From an uncultured Bacilli bacterium (GTDB taxonomy: Bacteria; Bacillota_I; Bacilli_A; RF39; UBA660), in NCBI GenBank assembly GCA_947626215.1, contig CANQRJ010000002.1:1-30543 (forward strand): a DNA stretch of 30,543 nt, written 5' to 3'. Position 1 is the stretch's first letter. Each line of letters starts with the position of its first letter. A program made the position numbers and the translations under genes. The notes under the pieces are model-generated. The model saw only the letters and a list, made by a program, of their open reading frames with translations, ran no database searches and was not told where the DNA came from. Shown here piece after piece: positions 16,698 to 23,282 of the stretch.

Positions 16698-17322
16698 AAA
16701 ATTTTCTAAATAATCCTATTGCAACACCTAAAATAGTTATATTTGGAAAGATAAAAGGCTTCATGGTGTCATTTTCAGGTTGTAAACGAATATGCCCATC
16801 TTCTTTATAAAAAGTTTTTAAAGTGACTTCGTTTTCATCTGTCATCGCGACTACAATGTCACCATTTCTTGCTACGTTTTGTTTTTTAACAATTACATAA
16901 TCTCCATCAAAAATTCCTTTGTTAATCATAGATTCGCCACTTACTTCTAAAGTGAAGACCGTTTCTTTAGAAGGTACGAGGGCGGCAGGTAAATTAAAAT
17001 ATTCGTTAGGTCTTTCAATAGCTTCAATTGGGTTTCCTGCTGTAATTTTACCTAGAAGAGGTACTTTTATGACATCCTCATCTTTATTTAAATATTCATT
17101 TTCACCTATGACTTCAATAGTTCTAAATTTATTAGATGTATTTTTAATTTTACCGGCTTCTTTTAAATGTTGTAAGTGTACTTGAACAGTTGCTGGACTG
17201 GATAGACCTAAGGCTTTACAGATTTCTCTTACAGAAGGAGGAAATCCATGATCGGCAATATACTTCTTTACAAAATCAAATACTTCTGATTGTTTTTGGG
17301 TTAATGGCTTTTTTTCTTTCAT
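16696..17322 (-). CDS. lexA: LexA SOS repressor
   Basis: 208 residues. The winged-helix N-terminus has LTQKQSEVFDFVKKYI and PPSVREICKALGLSSPATV (recognition region about 27-46). The self-cleavage site is A95-G96 (KITAGNPI). The catalytic dyad is S131 (SGESM) and K169 (TLKTF). RecA filaments trigger cleavage and release of SOS genes. The start is ATG 17322; AGGAGTG lies upstream with a rather long spacer, and no better in-frame start exists. It is transcribed away from the divergent small membrane gene, in the Bacillus lexA/yneA arrangement, and its own promoter overlaps a LexA-box-like palindrome. Confidence 0.97.
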   Translation of the reverse strand: MKEKKPLTQKQSEVFDFVKKYIADHGFPPSVREICKALGLSSPATVQVHLQHLKEAGKIKNTSNKFRTIEVIGENEYLNKDEDVIKVPLLGKITAGNPIEAIERPNEYFNLPAALVPSKETVFTLEVSGESMINKGIFDGDYVIVKKQNVARNGDIVVAMTDENEVTLKTFYKEDGHIRLQPENDTMKPFIFPNITILGVAIGLFRKF

Positions 17323-17347
17323 TTTTCTTTTTCACACTCCTAAATTG

Positions 17348-17376
17348 ATTTTAACACACAAAGTGTAAATTGTCAA
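17348..17376 (-). promoter_or_regulatory. lexA promoter
   Basis: On the minus strand: -35 TTGACA (17376-17371), 17-bp spacer, -10 TAAAAT (17353-17348). Its -35 overlaps the end of the palindrome AAACAATTGTTT by two bases, so LexA bound there would block the polymerase. Confidence 0.8.
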
Positions 17377-17386
17377 ACAATTGTTT
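17375..17386. promoter_or_regulatory. LexA-box candidate 1 (lexA side)
   Basis: Perfect 12-bp palindrome AAACAATTGTTT. It fits the Bacillota LexA core GAAC-N4-GTTC with one change per half-site. It lies at the -35 of lexA, consistent with autorepression. Confidence 0.68.
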
Positions 17387-17395
17387 TATGAAATA

Positions 17396-17424
17396 TTGAC
17401 ACGAACAATTGTATTTGATAAAAT
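17396..17424 (+). promoter_or_regulatory. Promoter of the divergent small membrane gene
   Basis: -35 TTGACA (17396-17401), 17-bp spacer, -10 TAAAAT (17419-17424), a near-consensus pair. A LexA-box-like element fills the spacer, so strong expression is expected only when LexA is removed. Confidence 0.82.
17403..17414. promoter_or_regulatory. LexA-box candidate 2 (small-gene side)
   Basis: GAACAATTGTAT keeps the left GAAC half-site and the AATT centre of box 1, with a GTAT right half. It sits entirely inside the -35/-10 spacer of the plus-strand promoter. Boxes 1 and 2 start 28 bp apart. Confidence 0.65.
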
Positions 17425-17448
17425 AAGTTCAGAAAGAAGGAAAAGAAT

Positions 17449-17586
17449 ATGGAAAAGTTTTTAAGAAAATATGGAATAGTTATTTTACTTTATTTTGTTA
17501 TTGTAGGAGGTATTTTATTATTGAATGCACGTTTAAGAATGTTAAATGAAAATACAAATCCTTTGGTAGAAGTAAAAAATCGTTAA
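17449..17586 (+). CDS. SOS-controlled 45-residue membrane peptide, YneA-position division-inhibitor candidate
   Basis: A short gene of 45 codons, ATG at 17449, with AGAAAGAAGGA ending 7 bases before it. The peptide has a charged start (MEKFLRK), one transmembrane segment at about residues 8-25 (GIVILLYFVIVGGILLL), and a short tail with NPLVEVKNR at the C-terminus; the likely topology is N-in. It lies divergent from lexA and just before tkt. That is the slot of yneA in Bacillus and sosA in Staphylococcus, whose products are SOS-induced single-span membrane proteins that stop division. The LysM domain of YneA is absent and the sequence itself is too short to prove homology. Role inferred from promoter, topology and synteny. 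Confidence 0.72.
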   Translation: MEKFLRKYGIVILLYFVIVGGILLLNARLRMLNENTNPLVEVKNR

Positions 17587-17592
17587 AAGAAA

Positions 17593-17621
17593 TTTACTAA
17601 CTTTTATTTTTTTGGTATACT
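17593..17621 (+). promoter_or_regulatory. Possible separate promoter of the transketolase-like gene
   Basis: -35 TTTACT (17593-17598), 17-bp spacer, -10 TATACT (17616-17621). It would let tkt run independently of the SOS promoter. The -35 is imperfect. Confidence 0.5.
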
Positions 17622-17643
17622 TATTAAAGATAGGGTGACTAGT

Positions 17644-19629
17644 ATGAATCAAAATGATATAAAAGCCGTGAATGAACTTAAAATGCTTTCAATTGATATG
17701 ATCAATCGTGCAGGTGGAGGATATCCAGGGATTGCTCTTGGAATGGCTCCTGTTATGTATACTTTATTTACAAGGGTTTTAAATGTAGATCCCAAAAATC
17801 CTAATTTTATGAATCGAGATCGTGTCATTCTTTCTTCTAGCCATATCGCTCCATTATATTATGCAATGTTACATATTGCAGGATATCCGATATCTAAAGA
17901 AGATTTGATGAATTATCGTAGATGTGGATCCAATACTCCAGGACTTCCGGAACTCAATAATTCTTTAGGAGTGGATGCTACCACCTCTTATGCCGGGGAT
18001 GGAGTAGGAGAAAGTGTTGGAATTGCACTTGCTAAGCGTTATATCAATGCCTTAATTACCGAGGAAGATAATAAAGTGAATTTACTTGATTTTACAACTT
18101 ATTGTTTTTTATCAGATGCCGACATTATGAGTGGTACTAGTGAAGAAAGTTTCTCTTTTGCGAGTGCTCAAAAACTAAATGATTTAGTTTTCTTATATGA
18201 TGCAAATCTTATGACGAGTGAGGGTAGTACTACGGGTGTTCTTAATGAAGATATTGAAAAAAAATTTTTAGCTAAAGGATTCTATGTGGATACGTTAAAA
18301 GATGCAACCAATATTAAAGAAATAGGAAGAGCTATTCTTGCGGCTAAAAATTCTAAGAAACCTGCAATTATTTTATTTCGAACAGTGATTGGAAAAGATT
18401 CTTTTAATGAAGGCAAAAATATTATGCATTCGGGGACTTTATCTTTAGATGATTCCAATAATTTAAGAAGGAAATATAATCTTTTTTTACCACCTTTTGA
18501 AATTTCAAAAGATACTGTTTTACATGTCGAAAATATGCGTGCACCAAGAATGGAAAAAGTTTATTCTAAATGGCAAATTCATTATAATCGGTTAAAAGAT
18601 ATTGCAAATCCAAATATTGAAAATATTTTATCTTTATTAGAAACAAATAAAACTACGATTGATTTTCATGCAGAAAATTATAAAATTAATGAGGGTTATC
18701 GCGAATCTTTATTAGAATCTAATTTTAAAGTGATGAATCTTATCGCACCTAGAAGCAATTTGTTTTTAGGAGGAAGTGCCGGGCTTGGATTAACTTGTCA
18801 AACTTTAATTGGTGGAAGTGACTATATGAGTGATATGACTCCAAAAGGAAGAAATATTCGTTTTGGGGTTAGAGAAAGAGCGATGGCTTATATTTTAAAT
18901 GGAATGAGTTTAATGGGACTAAGAGTTTTTGGGTCTACTAATGCTTGTTTTTTAGATGAAATGAAATCTGGTATTCGAATGAGCGCGATTATGAATTTAC
19001 CAGTAACCTATATTTTTACACATGATTCTTTATATAATGGAGAAGAGTCTTCGGCACGCATTCCTGTTGAACAAATTACGAGTTTAAGAGTAACTCCTAA
19101 TATTTTAGTTTTTCGTCCTGCAGATATTACGGAGTTACTCGGTTGTTGGGAAATGATTTTAAAAATGGCTAAACCAAGTGCATTATTTATTAGTAAAAAT
19201 AGTATTCCAAAATTACCAGGATCTTCTTCTAATGAAATCGCAAAAGGTGCTTATATTATTAAAAAAGAACAACAAAAATTAGATGGTATTCTTATTGCGA
19301 CAGGAAGTGAAGTGGTCAGTGCTATGCAAATTTCTTATGATTTATATAGTCGAGGCTTAGATATTCGGGTTGTTTCGATGCCTAGTGTGGAGTTATTTAA
19401 AAGTATGGGAAATGAGTATGAAAATCTTATTTTACCTAAAAATGTAAAAACGATAGTTTTAGAAGCTTCTTCTTCTTTCGCTTGGTGTCGTTATGCAACG
19501 AGTGATGATTATATCATTGGTATTGATGATTATGTTTATCCTGGGTTTCCATTAGAAGTGGTTCAAAAAATGAATTATGATTATGATTCTTTAAAATTAA
19601 AAGTAGAATCTTTGTTAAAAAGACCTTAA
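17644..19629 (+). CDS. tkt: Transketolase homologue with altered active site
   Basis: 661 residues from ATG 17644 (AGGGTGA 5 bases upstream; the GTG at 17635 is part of that site). All three transketolase domains are present over full length. Retained: the ThDP-activating glutamate E411 (FGVRE), N188 of the ThDP motif, H67 and H460 (FTHDS), and TGSEV. Lost relative to the family: His of SGHPG is Y27 (GGGYPG), His of PGHPE is L101, GDGxxxEG reads SDADIMSG (157-164), FGVREH/F is FGVRER, and GPTHQP reads SARIP with R472. These positions bind the sugar phosphate or ThDP, so normal activity is doubtful. lexA-small gene-tkt-sirA order matches Bacillus. It may be a repurposed paralogue. Confidence 0.88.
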   Translation: MNQNDIKAVNELKMLSIDMINRAGGGYPGIALGMAPVMYTLFTRVLNVDPKNPNFMNRDRVILSSSHIAPLYYAMLHIAGYPISKEDLMNYRRCGSNTPGLPELNNSLGVDATTSYAGDGVGESVGIALAKRYINALITEEDNKVNLLDFTTYCFLSDADIMSGTSEESFSFASAQKLNDLVFLYDANLMTSEGSTTGVLNEDIEKKFLAKGFYVDTLKDATNIKEIGRAILAAKNSKKPAIILFRTVIGKDSFNEGKNIMHSGTLSLDDSNNLRRKYNLFLPPFEISKDTVLHVENMRAPRMEKVYSKWQIHYNRLKDIANPNIENILSLLETNKTTIDFHAENYKINEGYRESLLESNFKVMNLIAPRSNLFLGGSAGLGLTCQTLIGGSDYMSDMTPKGRNIRFGVRERAMAYILNGMSLMGLRVFGSTNACFLDEMKSGIRMSAIMNLPVTYIFTHDSLYNGEESSARIPVEQITSLRVTPNILVFRPADITELLGCWEMILKMAKPSALFISKNSIPKLPGSSSNEIAKGAYIIKKEQQKLDGILIATGSEVVSAMQISYDLYSRGLDIRVVSMPSVELFKSMGNEYENLILPKNVKTIVLEASSSFAWCRYATSDDYIIGIDDYVYPGFPLEVVQKMNYDYDSLKLKVESLLKRP

Positions 19630-19679
19630 TTCGACAAATTTTACGCATTTTATCTATTACAATAGAATAGGTGATACAA

Positions 19680-20102
19680 ATGCGTAATTTTTATATTTTT
19701 GAAATTCGAGAAGACATTAAAAAAATAACCAAAGAAAATCCTTATGAGTTATTTCATACTTTAGAGACAATTTATTATCAAAAGGAAGATAAAAGACTTA
19801 CGGTTCATTTTTTGAGTCAACTTTTAAATCCTATTTTAATTAAAGATTTAGATATTGCATTATTTAGAAGGTTTAAAGAAAATTATTTTTATACAAAATA
19901 TAAAAATGTTCATACGATGCATGATGTTTATCGGAAAGAAGATACTAGACTCATACTTAATAAAAGTTATTTAAAATTAGAAACGAATGTAGTAAAACCT
20001 CGTTTTTTAGAGGAATTAAAATATAATTCTAATTTGTTTTTATGTGATTTTGAAGAAAAAGATTATTTTTGGTTAGATTCTTTAGAGTCGATATATTTAT
20101 AA
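19680..20102 (+). CDS. sirA: SirA-like inhibitor of DnaA (YneE family)
   Basis: 140 residues from ATG 19680, with AGGTG 6 bases before it; the in-frame GTG at 19671 is part of that ribosome site. The N-terminus RNFYIFEIRED matches the YYTYLI..E start of Bacillus SirA. The C-terminus FLCDFEEKDYFWLDSLE matches its FLAMDF...YGWLNP ending; overall length is similar (148 in Bacillus). It lies directly after tkt, as yneE/sirA does in Bacillus. SirA binds DnaA domain I and stops initiation during sporulation. The last 40 bases overlap the end of convergent tmcAL. An 8-base inverted repeat could cover its start codon in read-through RNA. Confidence 0.78.
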   Translation: MRNFYIFEIREDIKKITKENPYELFHTLETIYYQKEDKRLTVHFLSQLLNPILIKDLDIALFRRFKENYFYTKYKNVHTMHDVYRKEDTRLILNKSYLKLETNVVKPRFLEELKYNSNLFLCDFEEKDYFWLDSLESIYL

Positions 20103-21178
20103 GGCTTATTTTGGATTAAAAAAGAATAAGTATGGGTATTAAAAAGCAAATCATAAAGGTACGATGCTTTTTTCTCATAAGAATAAGGAATGCTTTTTTT
20201 ATCTACTTTTAAAGGTAATAAAAAGTTTTTTCGATTTTGATTTAGATAAGCCGCGCCTTTTTCATTCATTCCTATTAAATGTAAATAGGATAGAGGTGTC
20301 TGGGCATCTTTTTTTAAAATTCCTAAAAAGATATGAATTAACATTCTTCTTTGACGATTGTAAGTATAACGTTTGCTTTTTATTTTTTCTAGAAGTTCTT
20401 CTAGGGAGTTTGCTTGTAAAACACTTTTTTGAAGTAAAAATTCTAATCCTTCTGTGACATCTAAATATTTATCTAAATGAGGGTCCGTAAGTATTTTATA
20501 TTTTAGGAAAGGAAATAGTTTTTCTTCTTCTATTTTTTTAATAGAGTGCAGGGATTCTTTTGGAAGATAGTCTTTGATGTCTTTTCCATCTTTTAATTTT
20601 TTTCTAATATTTTGGGCACTTATGATGGAATTATTTTCCGTCGTATCATGATATTGATTCGTTCTTTTTATGGTTTCAAAAGTCATTTCATTTTGATATT
20701 TTAATAAGGCTTTGATATAGGAAATACTTAGTAAGTCATTCGGAGGTATTTTTTGTTCTTCGTTTAAAGATTCATTCATTCTTTTTGGAAAACTGGATTT
20801 AGAAGAACTGATTTTAAAATCTTTTTCATATTGTTTTCTTGCTAAAGTTTCAAGATAAGAGATGTCATTCGATTCGCTTCCAAAAATGATTTTTTGAACT
20901 CTTAGGGCATGAAGAATTTCTACTGCTTTTTCGGCAAAAGTATCCGCGGATTGAACTCCATATAAAACAGGAAGAAGAAACACTAAATCAACTTGATACT
21001 TTAAAGCTATTTTTGCTTTGTCTTCGTAACTTAAAATGCTTATTTCTCCTCGTTCTAAAAAAAGACCATTTACTACTAATATAATAATAGAGTCTGGGTA
21101 TTTTTCTTTTATTTTTTGAATATGATATAAATGTCCATTATGAAAAGGGTTGTATTCACATATAATTCCAATTGGCAT
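20063..21178 (-). CDS. tmcAL: tRNA(Met) cytidine acetate ligase TmcAL (YlbM)
   Basis: 371 residues from ATG 21178, with GAGGTGAG just upstream; an in-frame upstream extension of 9 residues lacks conservation. The N-terminus MPIGIICEYNPFHNGHLYHI carries the nucleotidyltransferase motif H13-N-G-H16, and IIFGSESND is the second family signature. TmcAL uses ATP and acetate to make N4-acetylcytidine at the wobble position of elongator tRNA-Met. It is divergent from yceD-rpmF, the same neighbours as ylbM/ylbN/rpmF in Bacillus. Its 3' end overlaps sirA by 40 bases on the opposite strand. Confidence 0.93.
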   Translation of the reverse strand: MPIGIICEYNPFHNGHLYHIQKIKEKYPDSIIILVVNGLFLERGEISILSYEDKAKIALKYQVDLVFLLPVLYGVQSADTFAEKAVEILHALRVQKIIFGSESNDISYLETLARKQYEKDFKISSSKSSFPKRMNESLNEEQKIPPNDLLSISYIKALLKYQNEMTFETIKRTNQYHDTTENNSIISAQNIRKKLKDGKDIKDYLPKESLHSIKKIEEEKLFPFLKYKILTDPHLDKYLDVTEGLEFLLQKSVLQANSLEELLEKIKSKRYTYNRQRRMLIHIFLGILKKDAQTPLSYLHLIGMNEKGAAYLNQNRKNFLLPLKVDKKSIPYSYEKKASYLYDLLFNTHTYSFLIQNKPYKYIDSKESNQK

Positions 21179-21246
21179 GAACTCACCTCGTAAATAATAT
21201 ACCACAAAGTAAAAAAATATTATATAATAAGATTAGGTGAAATAAA

Positions 21247-21714
21247 GTGGAAATAAATTTAAGAAAAGTACCAATTCGTGAGATGAATTTAAGTGGAGAA
21301 GTAGAATTTGATTCTTCTTTTTATGAAAAAACAGGGATACTTGGCATTTCTAAAGTAGAATATTCTTGTCATATTTATCGTGATTCCAATCAAGAAGATT
21401 TTTTATCTTTGGATGGAAAAGGATGTTTTTTCTTGGAAGATGCAAGAACTTTAGAGCCTGTAGAGTATCCTTTTACGATTCATTTAGAGGAAAAAATTGA
21501 TTTTGATAGTGAATTTTGTGGTCGTTTTTTAGAAAATTCGCAAAATACACTTGATATTCTTTCTATTTTATGGGAAAATATTGTATTGGAAATCCCCATT
21601 AGTTTCACTATTTCGGAAGAATTAGAAGAAACGAAAGAAAAAGAGGGAGAAGAAAAGGATATCGATCCTAGACTTGCTCCTTTAAGGGTACTTTTGGAAA
21701 AAGAAAAGGAGTGA
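21247..21714 (+). CDS. yceD: YceD/YlbN-family (DUF177) protein
   Basis: 155 residues from GTG 21247, with AGGTGA 6 bases before it. It starts EINLRKVPIREMNLSGEVEFD and has the family middle: YSCHIYRDSNQEDFLSLDG and CGRFLENSQNTLDILSILWENIVLEIPI. It ends with the typical Glu-rich linker and DPRLAPLRVLLEKEKE. DUF177 proteins almost always precede rpmF and are linked to 23S rRNA processing in some organisms. A TATAAT at 21223-21228 is a plausible -10; its -35 is unclear. Six bases separate it from rpmF. Confidence 0.9.
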   Translation: MEINLRKVPIREMNLSGEVEFDSSFYEKTGILGISKVEYSCHIYRDSNQEDFLSLDGKGCFFLEDARTLEPVEYPFTIHLEEKIDFDSEFCGRFLENSQNTLDILSILWENIVLEIPISFTISEELEETKEKEGEEKDIDPRLAPLRVLLEKEKE

Positions 21715-21719
21715 GAATC

Positions 21720-21932
21720 ATGAAATTAAATCTTCAATTATTTGCTGTTCCATTTCGTAGAACAAGTAAAACTAAAAAAAGAATGCGCCGTACTCATTTG
21801 AAAAAAGAAGTTGGTACGATTACTAAATGTCCAAAATGTGGAGAAGCTTTAAGACCACATCGTGCATGCAAAAAATGTGGTTATTATAAAAATGAAGATG
21901 CCCTACATTTAAAAACAGAAGAAAAAGAATAA
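21720..21932 (+). CDS. rpmF: 50S ribosomal protein L32 with N-terminal extension
   Basis: 70 residues from ATG 21720, with GGAGTGAG 6-9 bases upstream. The L32 body AVPFRRTSKTKKRMRRTHLKKE is clear, followed by the zinc ribbon C-P-K-C and C-K-K-C (CPKCGEALRPHRACKKCGYY). L32 normally starts MAVP; here eight residues, MKLNLQLF, come first, and no start codon exists nearer to AVPF. The C-terminus is also about five residues longer. yceD lies just upstream as usual. Confidence 0.95.
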   Translation: MKLNLQLFAVPFRRTSKTKKRMRRTHLKKEVGTITKCPKCGEALRPHRACKKCGYYKNEDALHLKTEEKE

Positions 21933-21966
21933 TTTATGAAAAGGGTAACATATTAAAAATAGAAAC

Positions 21967-21995
21967 TTGAAATTTTTTTAGTTCTATATTATAAT
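21967..21995 (+). promoter_or_regulatory. Promoter of tRNA-Arg
   Basis: -35 TTGAAA (21967-21972), 17-bp spacer, -10 TATAAT (21990-21995), about 18 bases before the tRNA 5' end. The flanks GGTAACA and TGTTACC also form an inverted repeat around this promoter. Confidence 0.75.
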
Positions 21996-22013
21996 TTTTT
22001 TGTTACCTCACTT

Positions 22014-22090
22014 GTTCTGGTAGCTCAGCTGGATAGAGCAATCGCCTTCTAAGCGATCGGTCGTGAGTTCGAATCTCGCCCAGAACACCA
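22014..22090 (+). tRNA. tRNA-Arg (anticodon UCU)
   Basis: 77 bases. The acceptor stem GTTCTGG (22014-22020) pairs with CCAGAAC (22080-22086), A is the discriminator, and CCA is encoded (22088-22090). The D loop has AGCTCAGCTGGATAGAGC. The anticodon stem ATCGC/GCGAT surrounds loop CTTCTAA, giving anticodon TCT at 22048-22050, which reads AGA, the main Arg codon in this AT-rich genome. The T loop is GTTCGAATC. Confidence 0.97.
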
Positions 22091-22100
22091 TACGTTAAAT

Positions 22101-22128
22101 AAGTCCCTTATCGAAGGGATTTTTTTTC
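22101..22128 (+). terminator. Terminator after tRNA-Arg
   Basis: AGTCCCTT (22102-22109) pairs with AAGGGATT (22114-22121) around ATCG, followed by a run of T. Confidence 0.88.
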
Positions 22129-22162
22129 TTTACAATGTATATGAAAATGTTTTTACATAGAG

Positions 22163-22191
22163 TTGACATTGTTTAAAAAATGTGATATGAT
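22163..22191 (+). promoter_or_regulatory. Promoter of the tandem exported proteins
   Basis: -35 TTGACA (22163-22168), 17-bp spacer, -10 TATGAT (22186-22191). The GGGGG at 22206-22210, 7 bases before the ATG at 22218, is the likely but unusual ribosome site. Confidence 0.78.
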
Positions 22192-22217
22192 AACTCCCGA
22201 AAAAAGGGGGTTTTTGT

Positions 22218-23261
22218 ATGACCAAAAAGGATTTACTCGCTATAAAGAAGATTTTGGTATTGTCAGGACTTTACTTAACGATCGCGGCTACAGAAAATGG
22301 AGCTCTTCAAAAAGCATATCAACCTAAGAAAATAAATATTGAACAAGAAGATTTGGATATCAAAAAAAGTTCTTTTATTCCATCCATTGTTACTATTAAA
22401 AAGAATCATTCTGAAAAAATAGAAGAACTAGCAGAAAATCGTGTATCAAGTCATCAAGAGGATATTCCACTTCCAAAAAAGGTACCTATTATTAAACAAG
22501 AAGAAAAACATCATATGCCAAGTTTGGATGAAATTATTGTTTATATTAAAAATAAACGAGGTATTTCAGATAAAGATTTTGATACTTTAGTGAATGAATT
22601 TGTTGAATCTAGTAAAGAATATTCTGTATCTTACACAAGAGAACAAGCGATTAAAGTTTGGTATTTAGTCACAGTAAAACCAACTGAGGATAAAGTTTCT
22701 TATATAGTAGATCGTTGGGGAATGACTAAAGAAGAATTACTATTATCCGAAGCATGCGCGACAGCAGAATCGAAAAAAAATAGTCAAAATTTAGCCGATT
22801 ATGTTGATTCTTTTACTCTTACTGATACTGCAATCGGAAGAACAAAAGATAAAGGATATTCTAAATCTGGAGGAGACGTGTACGATCAGTTTACGATGAA
22901 AGGTCAATTTGCAGTTTATGGTGGAGGAAATTATAAGAATTATCTTGATGTTAATAATTATGGGTTTTTAGATGCTTTATTTGCTTATGCTTACACAAAA
23001 GATTTGGGCTTGACTCCTCTTCGTACTAGATTTTATAAAGAATTTCGTTCAGCTAATTCTTATGTTTCTAATCCAAAACAAATGGTTTATCATGGAAATA
23101 AATACAATGCTAATATGATTATTCGGGCTTCTAATTCAACAGATTCTTATGAACCTTATCGATCTCTTACGGATGAATATTTCCATCAAATTATGGATGA
23201 AAGAGAACTTTGTCACGTTGAAAAATTAGAAAGAATCATTGGCTATGAGTATAAATATTAA
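22218..23261 (+). CDS. Exported protein with possible cell-wall-hydrolase (SleB-like) domain
   Basis: 347 residues. The N-terminus (MTKKDLLAIKK then ILVLSGLYLTIAA) is a signal peptide or anchor. A charged linker follows to about 110. A helical segment YTREQAIKVWYLV and the domain from about 170 come next: SEACATAESKKNSQNLADYV, then MKGQFAVYGGGNYKNYL and RTRFYKEFRS. The pattern of an early Glu, a mid-domain Q-F-x-V-Y and a late F-R recalls SleB/CwlJ hydrolases, and the next gene has a clear cousin of the same domain. The catalytic assignment is uncertain. It is the first gene of a two-gene unit; the following gene starts 21 bases downstream. Confidence 0.6.
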   Translation: MTKKDLLAIKKILVLSGLYLTIAATENGALQKAYQPKKINIEQEDLDIKKSSFIPSIVTIKKNHSEKIEELAENRVSSHQEDIPLPKKVPIIKQEEKHHMPSLDEIIVYIKNKRGISDKDFDTLVNEFVESSKEYSVSYTREQAIKVWYLVTVKPTEDKVSYIVDRWGMTKEELLLSEACATAESKKNSQNLADYVDSFTLTDTAIGRTKDKGYSKSGGDVYDQFTMKGQFAVYGGGNYKNYLDVNNYGFLDALFAYAYTKDLGLTPLRTRFYKEFRSANSYVSNPKQMVYHGNKYNANMIIRASNSTDSYEPYRSLTDEYFHQIMDERELCHVEKLERIIGYEYKY

Positions 23262-23282
23262 ATAATGAAAGAAGGAATAAAG

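Noticed and set aside
19658..19668. Separate promoter for sirA (TACAAT or TAGAAT)
   Set aside because: Either -10 would place the transcript start at or after the ribosome site, leaving almost no leader; read-through from tkt is more likely.
22192..22216. Leader hairpin CTCCC/GGGGG with T run as attenuator of the 22218 gene
   Set aside because: The predicted transcript start (about 22198) lies after most of the 5' arm, so the hairpin would not form in the mRNA.
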